Shown: positions 21,419 through 31,998 of the stretch, in pieces | Layout: each line of letters begins with the position of its first letter | Numbering within the stretch: position 1 is the first letter of the stretch | From: Dyella sp. AtDHG13 | GTDB taxonomy: Bacteria > Pseudomonadota > Gammaproteobacteria > Xanthomonadales > Rhodanobacteraceae | DNA length: 64,000 bases | Assembly: GCF_003201105.1 (NCBI RefSeq) | Contig: NZ_QICJ01000002.1 | Location: forward strand, 248,001 to 312,000 | Direction: 5' to 3' | Position numbers and translations under genes: made by a program | The notes under the pieces: generated by a model | Told to the model about the DNA's origin: nothing | Database searches by the model: none | Seen by the model: the letters and a program-made list of their open reading frames with translations, nothing else

Positions 21419-24400
21419 TCAAGCTGCGCCCGCAAGTTTAGCTGCTTCGGCAAGATCCACCTGCACCAGTCGCGATACGCCCGGCTCGCGCATGGTCACG
21501 CCGCACAGCTGAGAGGCCGCTTCCATGGTGGCCTTGTTGTGGCTGACGAAAATGAACTGCACCTTCTCGCTCATCTCCTTCACCATATTGGAGAAGCGGC
21601 CCACGTTGGCCTCGTCCAGCGGCGCGTCCACCTCGTCCAGCAGGCAGAACGGCGCGGGATTGAGGCCGAAGATGGCGAACACCAGCGACACCGCGGTGAG
21701 CGCCTTCTCGCCGCCCGAGAGCAGCGTGATGTTGGACACGCGCTTGCCCGGCGGACGCGCCATGATCGCCACGCCGGTGTCGAGCAGGTCGTCGCCGGTC
21801 AGTTCCAGGTACGCATGGCCGCCGCCGAACAGGCGCGGGAACAGTTCCTGCACGCCGGCGTTGACGCGGTCGAAGGTTTCCTTGAAGCGCTGGCGCGTTT
21901 CGCGGTCGATCTTCTTGATCGCCGACTCCAGCGTTTCCATGGCATTGGCCAAGTCGGTGAGCTGGTTGTCGAGATAGGTCTTGCGCTCGCTCTGCTCGGC
22001 ATGTTCCTGGATCGCGGCAAGGTTCACCGGCTCCAGGCGGACGATCTTCTGGCCGATATCGGCCAGCTGCGTGCGCCACTGGCTGGCGTCGGCATCCTCG
22101 GCCAGTTCAGCCAGCAGCGGTTCCAGTTCGAGACCGGAAGCGGCGATGGCTTCGGCAAGCTGCTCCGCGCGCAACTGCAGTGCCTGCGCGGCAAGGCGCT
22201 TCTGCGAAAGGTTTTCGCGCAGCCCATTGAGCAAGTGCTCGATGCGCTGGCGTTCCTGCTCCAGGCGTCGGAACTCGCCGTCGCAGTCTTCCAGCGCGCG
22301 GCGCGCCTCCACCAGTTGCTTGTCGACCAGCAGGCGCTGGTCGAGATAGGTCTGGCGCTCGGCTTCCAGTTCGGCGATGGGGTCGGAACCGGCGGCAAGC
22401 TGCTCGGCGATTTCGGTGCGGCGCGCCTCGATCTGGCGCAGCTGCGTTTCCATGCGCGCCAGCGACTGCTCCAGCGAGGTGAGCGAGGAGCGCTTGGACT
22501 CCATCGACAGCGCCAGCGCGTGCGCCTGGTCGGCGGCCTCGCGCGCGTTCATGCGCGCTTCCTCACGTGCCTCGAGCAAGGCTCGGCGTTCGTTTTCCAG
22601 CTCGCGGCGCTGGTCTTCCAGATCGCCCATGTAGCCGACGGACTCTTCCAGGCGCGCACGCGCTTCGCCCGTCTGCGTCTGCAGTTCATCCAGCTGGGTG
22701 ATCAGGTCGCTGATTTCGCCGGCCACCTTTTCGGCGCGGGCGCGGGCGGTTTCCATCTTGCCGCGATGGCTCTGCACCTGGCCGGCCAGTTCCGACTGGC
22801 GGCGGTGCGCGTTGTACAGCTCGCGCTGCGCGTCGTCGCGCGCACGCTCGGCCTCGAACTTTCGCGTACGCAGGTCGTCCAGCGTGTGGGTGGCTTCTTC
22901 GATGCGATCTTCCAGCGCGAGGATCTGCTCGGCCAGCGTGCGCATCTCGCGCTCGCGCGCCAGCACGCCCACCTGGTTGCCCTGCGCGCGGCGCACGCGC
23001 GCCCAGCCCGGCCCCAGCCATTCGCCGTTGCGCGTCATCACCGACTGGTACGGCGCCAGCGCGGAAAGCCCGGCGACGATCTGGTGCGCGTGCTCGATGG
23101 AATCGGCCGTGAGCACGTGATTGAGTATCGACAGCGCCGCCGCCGGGCCGCGCACGTGCGCGGCCAGCGTGCCTGCCGTGTTGGCGCCGCCTTCCGCCCC
23201 GTTGACCAGGGCCACGTCGGCGTTTTCCAGCGCGCCGAATTCCGCGGCGAGCGTATGCGATTCATCGACCAGCACGGCATCCAGGAAGCCGGCCAGTGCG
23301 GTTTCGACGGCTGTTTCCCAGCCCGCTTCCACCTGCAGCGATTCGCCGAGACGGCGTGACTTGTCCAGGCCTAGACGCGCAAGCCAGCCGCTAGCGGCGC
23401 TCTCTTCCTGGCCCAGGGCCGCGTGCTGCAAGGCTTCCAGCGAGGCCTGGCGGCCGCGCGCGGTCTGCAGCTGCTGGCGCGCCTCGTTGAGCGCGGACTG
23501 CACCTGGCGCTCTTCGTCCAGCACCTTTTCGTGCGCCAGCTTGTGCTGATCGAGCAGGCTGCCCAGCGATTCCACGCGCTCGCGCTGCGTGTCGTGCTCG
23601 GTGTGCAGCTGTTCGGCGGCGGCATCGAGCGCGGCGATGTCGGTCGCCTTCTGCTCGGCTTCCAGCGTTTCGCGGCGACGCGACAGGTCCATCGCCTGGC
23701 GGTCGAGGTAGTTGAGCTTGGTGCGTTCCACTTCCGCGGCGCGGCTGGATTCGCCGGCGGTGCGCGTGTGCGCATCCCAGCGTTGCTGCCAGTCGGCGAG
23801 CTTGGCTTCGGTGTCGCGCAGCGATTCGGCGGTGTCGTCCTGCATCTGCTGCAGGGCTTCGAGCTTGGGTTCGCCCTCGGCCAGTGCCATGCGCAGCGTT
23901 TCCACCTGTGCGCGGTCGTTGGCGATGTGCTCGGCGAGCTCGGCGTGTTCGCGCTCGGTCTCGCCCTGCGCGCGCTGCAGGCGCTCCGCCGTTTCGCGGT
24001 TGAAGCGCACCTGCTGCTCCACGCGCGCGATCTCGGCGCCGACCTTGTACACCTCGGCCTGCACCTTGTTCAGATGCTCGGTGGCTTCGGTGTGGCGCTC
24101 GCGCACCGTCTCCATCTGCGCCTCATGATGGCGCTGCTGGGCGATGTGCTTCTCGATCTCCACCTCGGCCGCGTTGAGGCCCGAGCCTTCCTGGTCGTGC
24201 TGGCTCTTGAGACCGCGGTATTCGAGCGCGCGCAGCTCGGCTTCCTTGCGCGTCTGCTCCTCCTTCAGCGCCTTCCAGCGCTCGGCGGCGCGGGCCTGGC
24301 GGTTGAGGTGCTCGAGCTGCTTGTCCACTTCGTCGCGCACGTCGCGCACGCGGTCGAGGTTTTCGCGGGTGGACTTGATGCGGCTCTCGGTTTCCTTGCG

Positions 24401-24928
24401 GCGCTCCTTGTACTTGGAGATGCCGGCGGCTTCTTCCAGATGCGTGCGCAGCTCGTCGGGCGCGGCCTCGACGATCTGGCTGATCATGCCCTGCTCGATG
24501 ATCGAGTAGCTGCGCGGCCCCAGGCCCGTGCCCAGGAACAGGTCGGTGATGTCGCGGCGGCGGCAGCGCGCGCCATTGAGGAAATACGCGGACTGGCCGT
24601 CGCGCGTCACCTGGCGCTTCACCGAAATCTCGGCGTACTGGCCGTACTCGCCCTGGATGGTGCCGTCGGCGTTGTCGAAGATCAGCTCCACCGTCGCCTG
24701 CCCCACCGGCTTGCGCGCGTTGGAACCAGAAAAGATCACGTCGGTGAGCGAATCGCCGCGCAGGCGGCTGGCCGCGCTCTCGCCCATCACCCAGCGGATG
24801 GCGTCGATGATGTTGGACTTGCCGCAGCCATTGGGCCCCACCACGCCGGTCATGTTGGTCGGCAGGTGGAGCGTGGTCGGGTCCACGAAGGACTTGAAAC
24901 CGGCGAGTTTGATCGTGGTCAGGCGCAT
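21419..24928 (-). CDS. smc: Chromosome segregation protein SMC
   Basis: SMC is the ATPase of the bacterial condensin that organises the origin region with ScpA and ScpB. The 1169-residue protein has Walker A GPNGCGKSN at residues 31-39, two long coiled-coil arms, a central hinge (about 500-650), the ABC signature LSGGEKALTAVSL and Walker B FCLLDEVDAPLDEANV near the C-terminus. The start is the ATG at 24928 (MRLTTIKLAGFKSF), the usual SMC N-terminus; a longer frame adds 27 unlikely residues. It is cotranscribed with zipA. Confidence 0.97.
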   Translation of the reverse strand: MRLTTIKLAGFKSFVDPTTLHLPTNMTGVVGPNGCGKSNIIDAIRWVMGESAASRLRGDSLTDVIFSGSNARKPVGQATVELIFDNADGTIQGEYGQYAEISVKRQVTRDGQSAYFLNGARCRRRDITDLFLGTGLGPRSYSIIEQGMISQIVEAAPDELRTHLEEAAGISKYKERRKETESRIKSTRENLDRVRDVRDEVDKQLEHLNRQARAAERWKALKEEQTRKEAELRALEYRGLKSQHDQEGSGLNAAEVEIEKHIAQQRHHEAQMETVRERHTEATEHLNKVQAEVYKVGAEIARVEQQVRFNRETAERLQRAQGETEREHAELAEHIANDRAQVETLRMALAEGEPKLEALQQMQDDTAESLRDTEAKLADWQQRWDAHTRTAGESSRAAEVERTKLNYLDRQAMDLSRRRETLEAEQKATDIAALDAAAEQLHTEHDTQRERVESLGSLLDQHKLAHEKVLDEERQVQSALNEARQQLQTARGRQASLEALQHAALGQEESAASGWLARLGLDKSRRLGESLQVEAGWETAVETALAGFLDAVLVDESHTLAAEFGALENADVALVNGAEGGANTAGTLAAHVRGPAAALSILNHVLTADSIEHAHQIVAGLSALAPYQSVMTRNGEWLGPGWARVRRAQGNQVGVLAREREMRTLAEQILALEDRIEEATHTLDDLRTRKFEAERARDDAQRELYNAHRRQSELAGQVQSHRGKMETARARAEKVAGEISDLITQLDELQTQTGEARARLEESVGYMGDLEDQRRELENERRALLEAREEARMNAREAADQAHALALSMESKRSSLTSLEQSLARMETQLRQIEARRTEIAEQLAAGSDPIAELEAERQTYLDQRLLVDKQLVEARRALEDCDGEFRRLEQERQRIEHLLNGLRENLSQKRLAAQALQLRAEQLAEAIAASGLELEPLLAELAEDADASQWRTQLADIGQKIVRLEPVNLAAIQEHAEQSERKTYLDNQLTDLANAMETLESAIKKIDRETRQRFKETFDRVNAGVQELFPRLFGGGHAYLELTGDDLLDTGVAIMARPPGKRVSNITLLSGGEKALTAVSLVFAIFGLNPAPFCLLDEVDAPLDEANVGRFSNMVKEMSEKVQFIFVSHNKATMEAASQLCGVTMREPGVSRLVQVDLAEAAKLAGAA

Positions 24929-25183
24929 GCGGGCGTCAGCAGCCAAATAGGTGAAGCCCGGGAACGCCGGGCGATGGGTCACTGTGCCAAACGCAGGCCC
25001 CTGCCGCAATGCGTTCGGCGACTATGTTTCACTTTAACACTGGCGTGTAAACCAATGTTATGGAAGCGTTTCTCGGGAAGCGTTTCCCGACCGGCGCGGC
25101 AGGAGCAGCGAATCACCGGCCCTGGCACCATCCTCTGGTCAGGAAATAACCAGCCAGATCGCCTAAGGCGGCGGCCGGGACGC

Positions 25184-25447
25184 TTATTCGCCCGGCGCCT
25201 TCGCGTCGATGGAAAGCGCGTGGATGCCGTTGTCCATCAGCCCCTGCAGGGCCGCATATACCAGGCGGTGCCGCTTGATCGATAGCTGGCCGGCGAAGGC
25301 CGCGCTGACGATGTGCACGTGGAAATGCCCCTTCCCCTCGTTGGCATGCCCGGCGTGCTTGTGGCCCTCGTCCAGCACCTCGAGAACCACGGGATCGAGC
25401 GCCTGCTGCAGGCGCTCGCGGATCTGTTCGACCATGGCCGCGCTCAT
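25184..25447 (-). CDS. BolA family protein
   Basis: The 87-residue BolA/IbaG-like protein has the class II KH-like fold. The conserved histidines in [12 protein letters not shown], plus HKHAGH in the loop, can coordinate a [2Fe-2S] cluster with a monothiol glutaredoxin. [11 protein letters not shown] is the typical C-terminal helix. The role is probably iron-sulfur delivery or stress regulation. The ATG overlaps the upstream yciI stop as ATGA, so the two are translationally coupled. Confidence 0.93.
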   Translation of the reverse strand: MSAAMVEQIRERLQQALDPVVLEVLDEGHKHAGHANEGKGHFHVHIVSAAFAGQLSIKRHRLVYAALQGLMDNGIHALSIDAKAPGE

Positions 25448-25749
25448 GCCGGCGGCAACGCCTTGCGGAACGGCTTGACGCTGACGCTGGCGTAGACGCC
25501 GGCGGCGACGTACGGATCGTCCTTGGCCCAGGCTTCCGCCTCGGCCTGCGATGGGAACTGCGCCAGGATCAGGCTGCCGGTGAAACCCGCCGGGCCCGGG
25601 TCTTCCGACTCGATGGCCGGAAACGCGCCGGCCACGAACAGGCGCCCTTCGTCCAGCAGCTTCTGCAGGCGCTCGATATGGGCCGGACGCGCACCTTTGC
25701 GCTTTTCCAGCGAATCAGGGACGTCGGTGCCGACGATGGCAAACCACAT
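25444..25749 (-). CDS. YciI family protein
   Basis: The 101-residue dimeric ferredoxin-like alpha+beta protein of the YciI/YCII family has the family signatures [52 protein letters not shown] and a C-terminal VKPFRK. The conserved His and Asp of the putative active site are present. The biochemical function of YciI is not established. It forms an operon with the downstream bolA-like gene. Confidence 0.92.
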   Translation of the reverse strand: MWFAIVGTDVPDSLEKRKGARPAHIERLQKLLDEGRLFVAGAFPAIESEDPGPAGFTGSLILAQFPSQAEAEAWAKDDPYVAAGVYASVSVKPFRKALPPA

Positions 25750-25841
25750 GGCGAAGCTCCCGCGAAGGTCGAAACCGGCAAGTTTAGCGGAGTGGACGCA
25801 CGATCACGCGATCCGGCGCGAAGGACGGCAGCCGGCGTGGC

Positions 25842-26309
25842 TTACTGGATGGGCTGGAAATCGCCGTCCGCCAGGTCCAGCGCGTCGGTGGTCAGCTGGC
25901 CGCTGGCGCGATCGAGCTTGAACGAGAACAGGCGCGGCGAGGTGTTCGGGTCGCCACCGCACTTGGCGTCGTGCTTCTCATGCACGTCGATGTCGATGGT
26001 GGCGCCGTCGGAGTCATCGACCATGTAATCGAGGCACTCGTCGCTCAGCGAGGTGAGCTTGTGCTTGCGGATCACCGCGCTGACCTTTTCGATCACCGCG
26101 TCGTCGGCATCGGCATCCGCATCCGTTCCCGCGGTGGAGGCAGGCGCCGGCGCGGCCACCGTGGCGGCGGGCGCGGGCGCTGCCGCGCCCGCGGCATGTT
26201 CGTCCTGCGACTGCGAGGACGACGGCGAACACGCCCCCAGCACCAGAATGGCCAGCCCGGCGGCGAACAGGCCGGGCATCGTGTTCTGTCGCAGGGAACG
26301 GTTCTGCAT
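25842..26309 (-). CDS. Putative lipoprotein of unknown function
   Basis: The 155-residue protein has a hydrophobic leader ending in the lipobox LVLGAC. An Ala/Pro/Thr-rich linker of about 45 residues and an acidic stretch (DADADADDA) follow. The C-terminal domain has two cysteines (DECLDYM and DAKCGGDPN) that could form a disulfide, then SPRLFSFKLDRASGQLTTDALD. I do not recognise the domain. It starts 4 bp downstream of the lysS stop and may be cotranscribed. Confidence 0.75.
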   Translation of the reverse strand: MQNRSLRQNTMPGLFAAGLAILVLGACSPSSSQSQDEHAAGAAAPAPAATVAAPAPASTAGTDADADADDAVIEKVSAVIRKHKLTSLSDECLDYMVDDSDGATIDIDVHEKHDAKCGGDPNTSPRLFSFKLDRASGQLTTDALDLADGDFQPIQ

Positions 26310-26313
26310 CGGC

Positions 26314-27834
<1,521 letters not shown>

Positions 27835-27931
27835 GGGGTTTCCGTAGCTTCCGGCGCCCGCGCCGTATGGCGGACGCATCTCTTGTTGGTCATCGCATCG
27901 TCGGGGCGGCGGCTTTGCGCGCCCTCGACGC

Positions 27932-28261
27932 TCAATCGTCCTTGCCGAACGCGTGTTTTACCGCGTGCCTGGTGGCATTCCATCCGTCGCGCGCGCCGTG
28001 GCCCACGGTCACGGCGGCATCCCGCGTGCCATGCCCCACCGCCACGCCCATATCGCGTGCGCCGTGCCCCACGGACACGGCAGCATCCCGCGTGGCATGC
28101 CCGACATCGCGCCCGGCATCGCCCACCTTCTGGCCGGCGGTGCGTGCATCTTGCTTGATGCCCTGGCTGGCAGAACCGTTGTCCTGCGCATGGGCCACGC
28201 CGTGGCATGCCGCCAGGGCAGCCCACACGACCAGAATCGGGAACGTCTTCCTGCTGTTCAT
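27932..28261 (-). CDS. Secreted small protein with 11-residue repeats
   Basis: The 109-residue protein has a Sec signal peptide (hydrophobic [13 protein letters not shown], cleavage after AHA near residue 25). Four imperfect 11-residue repeats follow: [33 protein letters not shown] and [11 protein letters not shown], preceded by a related GDAGRDV unit. The periodicity suggests a long amphipathic helix with Arg-Asp pairs and regularly spaced His, similar in form to LEA or apolipoprotein-like proteins. The function is unknown. It lies between prfB and lysS on the same strand. Confidence 0.7.
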   Translation of the reverse strand: MNSRKTFPILVVWAALAACHGVAHAQDNGSASQGIKQDARTAGQKVGDAGRDVGHATRDAAVSVGHGARDMGVAVGHGTRDAAVTVGHGARDGWNATRHAVKHAFGKDD

Positions 28262-28300
28262 GTGGGCAACGCCTCCGTCGGCATATCCAGTGGCTCGCGA

Positions 28301-29426
28301 TCAGGCATCCACGCGCTTGGCGCCCGCGTCCAGGCCGGATTTCAGGCTGGCCTCGACGAATTCGTCCAGGTCGCCGTCCAGCACCTTCTGCGTGTCCGAG
28401 CGCTCGATGCCGGTGCGCAGGTCCTTGATGCGGCTCTGGTCCAGCACGTAGTTGCGGATCTGGCTGCCCCAGCCGATGTCGGACTTGGAGGCTTCCAGGG
28501 CGTCCTTCTCGGCGTTGCGCTTCTGGATCTCCAGCTCATAGAGCTTGGCGGCCAGCATCTTCATGGCGCGATCGCGGTTGGCGTGTTGGCTGCGCTCGGT
28601 CTGGCAGGCCACCACCACGCCGCTCGGGATGTGCGTGATGCGCACGGCCGATTCGGTCTTGTTCACGTGCTGGCCACCGGCGCCCGACGAACGGTACACG
28701 TCGGTCTTGAGGTCGGCCGGGTTGATGTCGATGTCGATGTCGTCATCCACTTCCGGCGACACGAACACCGAGGTGAAGCTGGTGTGGCGGCGGTTGTCCG
28801 AATCGAACGGGCTCTTGCGCACCAGGCGATGCACGCCGATCTCGGTCTTGAGCCAGCCGTAGGCGTAATCGCCTTCCACGCGGAAGGTGGCGGACTTGAT
28901 GCCGGCCACTTCGCCGCCGGAAACTTCCAGCAGCTCGGTCTTCCAGCCGCGCGACTCGGCCCAGCGCAGGTACATGCGCAGCAGGATTTCGGCCCAGTCC
29001 TGCGCCTCGGTGCCGCCGGCGCCGGCCTGGATATCCACGAAGGCGTTGTTGGCGTCCATCTTGCCGGAGAACATGCGCTGGAATTCCAGCTTGCCCACCT
29101 TGGCTTCCAGACCCTTCAGGTCGTCGACCACGGATTGCACCGTGCCCTCGTCGTTGTCGGCGGCGGCCATCTCCAGCAGTTCGCCGGCGTCGGCAAGGCC
29201 GGAAGTCAGCGCGTCGATGCCGCTGACGATGGTGTCCAGGCGGGCGCGTTCGCGGCCCAGTTCCTGCGCGCGCGGCGGGTCGTCCCACACGGTGGGGCTT
29301 TCCAGTTCGCGGCTTACTTCTTCCAGACGCTCACGCTTGGTGGCGTAGTCAAAGATACCCCCTAAGCGACTCGACGCGGCCCTTGAGGTCCGCGATCTGC
29401 GCAAGGATCGGATTGGTTTCGATCAT
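28301..29426 (-). CDS. prfB: Peptide chain release factor 2 (programmed +1 frameshift)
   Basis: RF2 ends translation at UGA and UAA. The gene begins at the ATG at 29426, reads 25 codons, and meets an in-frame TGA at 29351-29349 in the context AGG GGG TAT CTT TGA C. This is the classical autoregulatory frameshift site: a Shine-Dalgarno-like AGGGGG just before CTT-TGA. After slipping +1 it continues GAC TAC GCC ACC to 28301, giving 374 residues. The stop-recognition SPF motif ([12 protein letters not shown]) and the catalytic GGQ ([17 protein letters not shown]) are present. lysS follows downstream on the same strand. Confidence 0.97.
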
Positions 29427-29578
29427 GGATGGGAAATCATGGGAAAACGGTCGTCTATGGTAGCAGAGGCCACGCGGCTCGGGACCGGCCGACCGTGGCC
29501 TGCGCCGCACCTTCGAGCATCATCGGCCAACGGAAACCAACGGAGCGGCAGCCTGCTGCCGCCGCGCCCGAAGCCGCC

Positions 29579-31252
29579 CTACGCCAACGCCTGCTGGTGC
29601 ACATCGCGCACGGCCCGGCCCGAGGGGTCGGCCGCCGCCGCGAACGCCGGATCCCACGCCAGCGCCGCAGGCGACGAGCAGGCGATGGATTTGCCGCCCG
29701 GCACCGTTTCCGCACAGGCCTGCCCCGGATAGAAGCGCTCGAAGATACGCCGGTACAGGTACGCCTCCTTGGTGGCCGGCGTGTTGTGCGGAAAACGTGC
29801 CGCCGCTGCGGCGAATTCGCGGTCGCTCACCGCCTGCTCGGCATGCGCCTTGAGGCCATCGATCCAGCCGTAGCCCACGCCATCGCTGAACTGCTCCTTC
29901 TGCCGCCACAGGATCGCGTCGGGCAAGGCGCCCTGGAAGGCCTCGCGCAGCACGGCTTTTTCGATCCGCCCGCCACCGGCCATCTTGTGGCGCGCATCCA
30001 TGCCCATCGCAACGTCGAGGAAGTCCAGGTCCAGGAACGGCACGCGCGCTTCCACGCCCCAGGCCATCATCGACTTGTTGGCGCGCAGGCAGTCGTAGCT
30101 GTGCAACGCATCGAGCTTGCGCACGGTTTCCTCATGGAAGGCTTGCGCCGAAGGCGCCTTGTGGAAGTACAGGTAGCCGCCGAAGATCTCGTCCGAGCCC
30201 TCGCCCGACAGCACCATCTTCACGCCCATGGCCTTGATGCGCCGCGCGAGCAGGTACATCGGCGTCGACGCGCGGATGGTGGTCACGTCATAGGTTTCGA
30301 TATGGCGGATCACTTCGGGCAAGGCGTCCAGGCCTTCCCAGAAGGTGTAGACGAAGCCGTGGTGCACCGTGCCGAGCGCATCCGCCGCCACCTGTGCGGC
30401 GGCCAGGTCGGGCGAACCCTCCAGGCCGATCGCGAACGAATGCAGGCGTGGCCACCAGGCTTCCGCGCGGTCGTCGTCCTCCACGCGATGGCGCGCGAAA
30501 CGCGCGGCGCACGCCGCCACCAGCGAGGAATCCAGCCCGCCGGACAGCAGCACGCCATACGGCACGTCGGTCATCAGTTGCCGGTGCACCGCCTGCTCGA
30601 AAGCGGCACGCAGCTGCGCGGGAGCAACCTCATGCCCTTGCGTCACCGCGTAGTCGCGCCAGGGCTTGTGGTAATAGCGGCGCAATTCGCCGTCGGCGCT
30701 GTCGTAGACATGTCCCGGCGGGAACGACGCGACGTCATGGCATAGGCCGACCAGCGATTTCATCTCGGACGCGACGCACAGGCGTCCCTCGCCATCGTGT
30801 CCCCAGTACAGCGGGCACACGCCGATGGGATCGCGCGCGATCACGTAACGCGATTCGGCGCTGTCCCACAACGCAAACGCAAAAATGCCATTGAGCCGGG
30901 ATACCCACTCGGCGGGTGTCGCGCCTTCGCGATGCAAGGCGTTGATGACCTCGCAATCGGAACCCGTGGTGAAGTCGTAACCACTGGCGGCGCGTAGTTC
31001 GCGGTGGTTGTAGATCTCGCCGTTGACCGCCAGCGCCAGCGCACCGTCGCGCGAACGCAGCGGCTGCGCACCACTGGCCGGATCGACGATGGCAAGGCGC
31101 TCGTGCACGAGGATCACCCCCGCATCCACGAACACGCCGCTCCAATCCGGGCCGCGATGGCGCTGCCGTTGGGACAGTTCCAGCGCCTGCTGGCGCAAGC
31201 CCGCCAGATCATCGCCGGGTTGCAGGTCGAACATGCCGAAGATCGAACACAT
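29579..31252 (-). CDS. asnB: Asparagine synthase B (glutamine-hydrolysing)
   Basis: AsnB makes asparagine from aspartate, ATP and glutamine. The 557-residue protein has the N-terminal glutaminase domain (catalytic Cys2 in MCSIFGMF, RHRGPDWSG, NGEIYNHRELR) and the C-terminal synthetase domain (PPi-loop LLSGGLDSSLVAA, LSGEGSDEIFGGYLYFHKAP, EARVPFLDLDFL). The length and motifs match E. coli AsnB (554). The gene lies behind an apparent transcription attenuator with an Asn-rich leader peptide, which would make expression respond to Asn-tRNA charging. A weak AGGA site precedes the ATG. A second, divergent paralogue is in the polysaccharide locus. Confidence 0.97.
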   Translation of the reverse strand: MCSIFGMFDLQPGDDLAGLRQQALELSQRQRHRGPDWSGVFVDAGVILVHERLAIVDPASGAQPLRSRDGALALAVNGEIYNHRELRAASGYDFTTGSDCEVINALHREGATPAEWVSRLNGIFAFALWDSAESRYVIARDPIGVCPLYWGHDGEGRLCVASEMKSLVGLCHDVASFPPGHVYDSADGELRRYYHKPWRDYAVTQGHEVAPAQLRAAFEQAVHRQLMTDVPYGVLLSGGLDSSLVAACAARFARHRVEDDDRAEAWWPRLHSFAIGLEGSPDLAAAQVAADALGTVHHGFVYTFWEGLDALPEVIRHIETYDVTTIRASTPMYLLARRIKAMGVKMVLSGEGSDEIFGGYLYFHKAPSAQAFHEETVRKLDALHSYDCLRANKSMMAWGVEARVPFLDLDFLDVAMGMDARHKMAGGGRIEKAVLREAFQGALPDAILWRQKEQFSDGVGYGWIDGLKAHAEQAVSDREFAAAAARFPHNTPATKEAYLYRRIFERFYPGQACAETVPGGKSIACSSPAALAWDPAFAAAADPSGRAVRDVHQQALA

Positions 31253-31285
31253 GACTGGGTTTCCTGATGGTTTTTCGCGTGGCGT

Positions 31286-31320
31286 AAAAACAAAAAGGCC
31301 CGCTGGGAGCGGGCCTTTTT
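31286..31320 (-). terminator. Attenuator terminator in the asnB leader
   Basis: On the - strand AAAAAGGCCCGCT (31320-31308), a CCC loop and AGCGGGCCTTTTT (31304-31292) form a perfect 13-bp stem, followed by GTTTTT to 31286. It sits 24 nt after the leader-peptide stop and 33 nt before the asnB start, so full termination would silence asnB. Its 5' arm can instead pair with 31361-31353 inside the leader coding region, which would prevent it from forming. Confidence 0.9.
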
Positions 31321-31343
31321 GCGTGTGTATGTGTTTCCCTTGC

Positions 31344-31472
31344 TTACACGCCGGCCCACCCGTCGATGCGGGTATTGTTATTGGCGTTGTTATTGTTCAG
31401 CGCGCGCAGGCAAGCAGCCGCCGACGCGGAAGCGACGGTCATGGCGACGAGTTGGGCGTGGATGCTGGACAT
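31344..31472 (-). CDS. Asn-rich leader peptide of the asnB attenuator
   Basis: A 42-codon frame begins at the ATG at 31472 and stops with TAA at 31346-31344. Codons 26-33 read Asn-Asn-Asn-Asn-Ala-Asn-Asn-Asn (31397-31374). Immediately after the Asn run, ACCCG (31373-31369) can pair with CGGGT (31362-31358). GGGTGGGCC (31361-31353) can pair over nine bases, two of them G-U, with the 5' arm of the terminator. A ribosome stalled on Asn codons would cover the first segment and favour the antiterminator; one that reaches the stop would cover the second and favour termination. The ribosome site is weak (GAAG), and a second in-frame ATG at codon 11 is an alternative start. Confidence 0.82.
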   Translation of the reverse strand: MSSIHAQLVAMTVASASAAACLRALNNNNANNNTRIDGWAGV

Positions 31473-31523
31473 GGCGTGGACTTCACCACATGTCTGGACG
31501 GCTGACAAGCGCCGCCAAAAGTT

Positions 31524-31916
31524 TCATTTGTTCCCATCGTCCTCGGCCGGCCGCGGCTCGCTGATCCAGGCGAACGCCTCGTCGTACTGGGCGTTGTGGA
31601 ACAGCCGAAATTCCGCCGGCACCGCAAACCCCATCGCCGACGCGGTAAGGCGCAGCCAGTTAACGTCGGTCACCAGCGCCACGCGATCCCAGCCGCTGAA
31701 ATGGCGAAAGCCCAGTTGCGCGTCTTCCCACATGGCGCCCGCGTCGAAACCGGTGAACTCGGGGCCGATGTGATAGAGCAGGCGCAGCTTGCGGTTCACC
31801 GCAAAGGCCGCCTCGATGTCCGGCACCAGCACGTTGGAATAATCGGTGGCCGAGACCTGCCCGCTCGCGCGAAAGCCCAGTGCGCCGGCCGGCAATCCGG
31901 GGATCTGTTCGATCAT
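31524..31916 (-). CDS. STAS/SEC14-like protein (SpoIIAA-like family)
   Basis: The 130-residue cytosolic protein starts MIEQIPGLPAGALGFRASGQVSATDY. This matches the SpoIIAA-like/SEC14 group, which typically begins MIE...LP..V.GF.A.G.VT..DY. The central LLYHIGPEFTGFDAGAMWEDAQLGFRHFSGWDRVALVTD and the end FRLFHNAQYDEAFAWI fit the family. The role is not known; relatives may bind lipids or act in signalling. The ATG at 31916 is preferred over one nine bases upstream by similarity. It lies upstream of the asnB leader on the same strand. Confidence 0.82.
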   Translation of the reverse strand: MIEQIPGLPAGALGFRASGQVSATDYSNVLVPDIEAAFAVNRKLRLLYHIGPEFTGFDAGAMWEDAQLGFRHFSGWDRVALVTDVNWLRLTASAMGFAVPAEFRLFHNAQYDEAFAWISEPRPAEDDGNK

Positions 31917-31998
31917 GGTCAACATCCCGTTGGCTTTGGACGTCTGTATCGCAAAACGCCTGTTATCGGGGTGTCATGGCGACAGCAAGGGGCGCCGT

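Noticed and set aside
20411-23359. A 982-codon + strand frame opposite zipA and smc
   Set aside because: It is a shadow of smc, whose Walker and signature motifs are intact on the - strand.
31503-31508. TTGTCA as a -35 for the asnB leader transcript
   Set aside because: No acceptable -10 lies 16-18 bp downstream, so the leader promoter was left unassigned.
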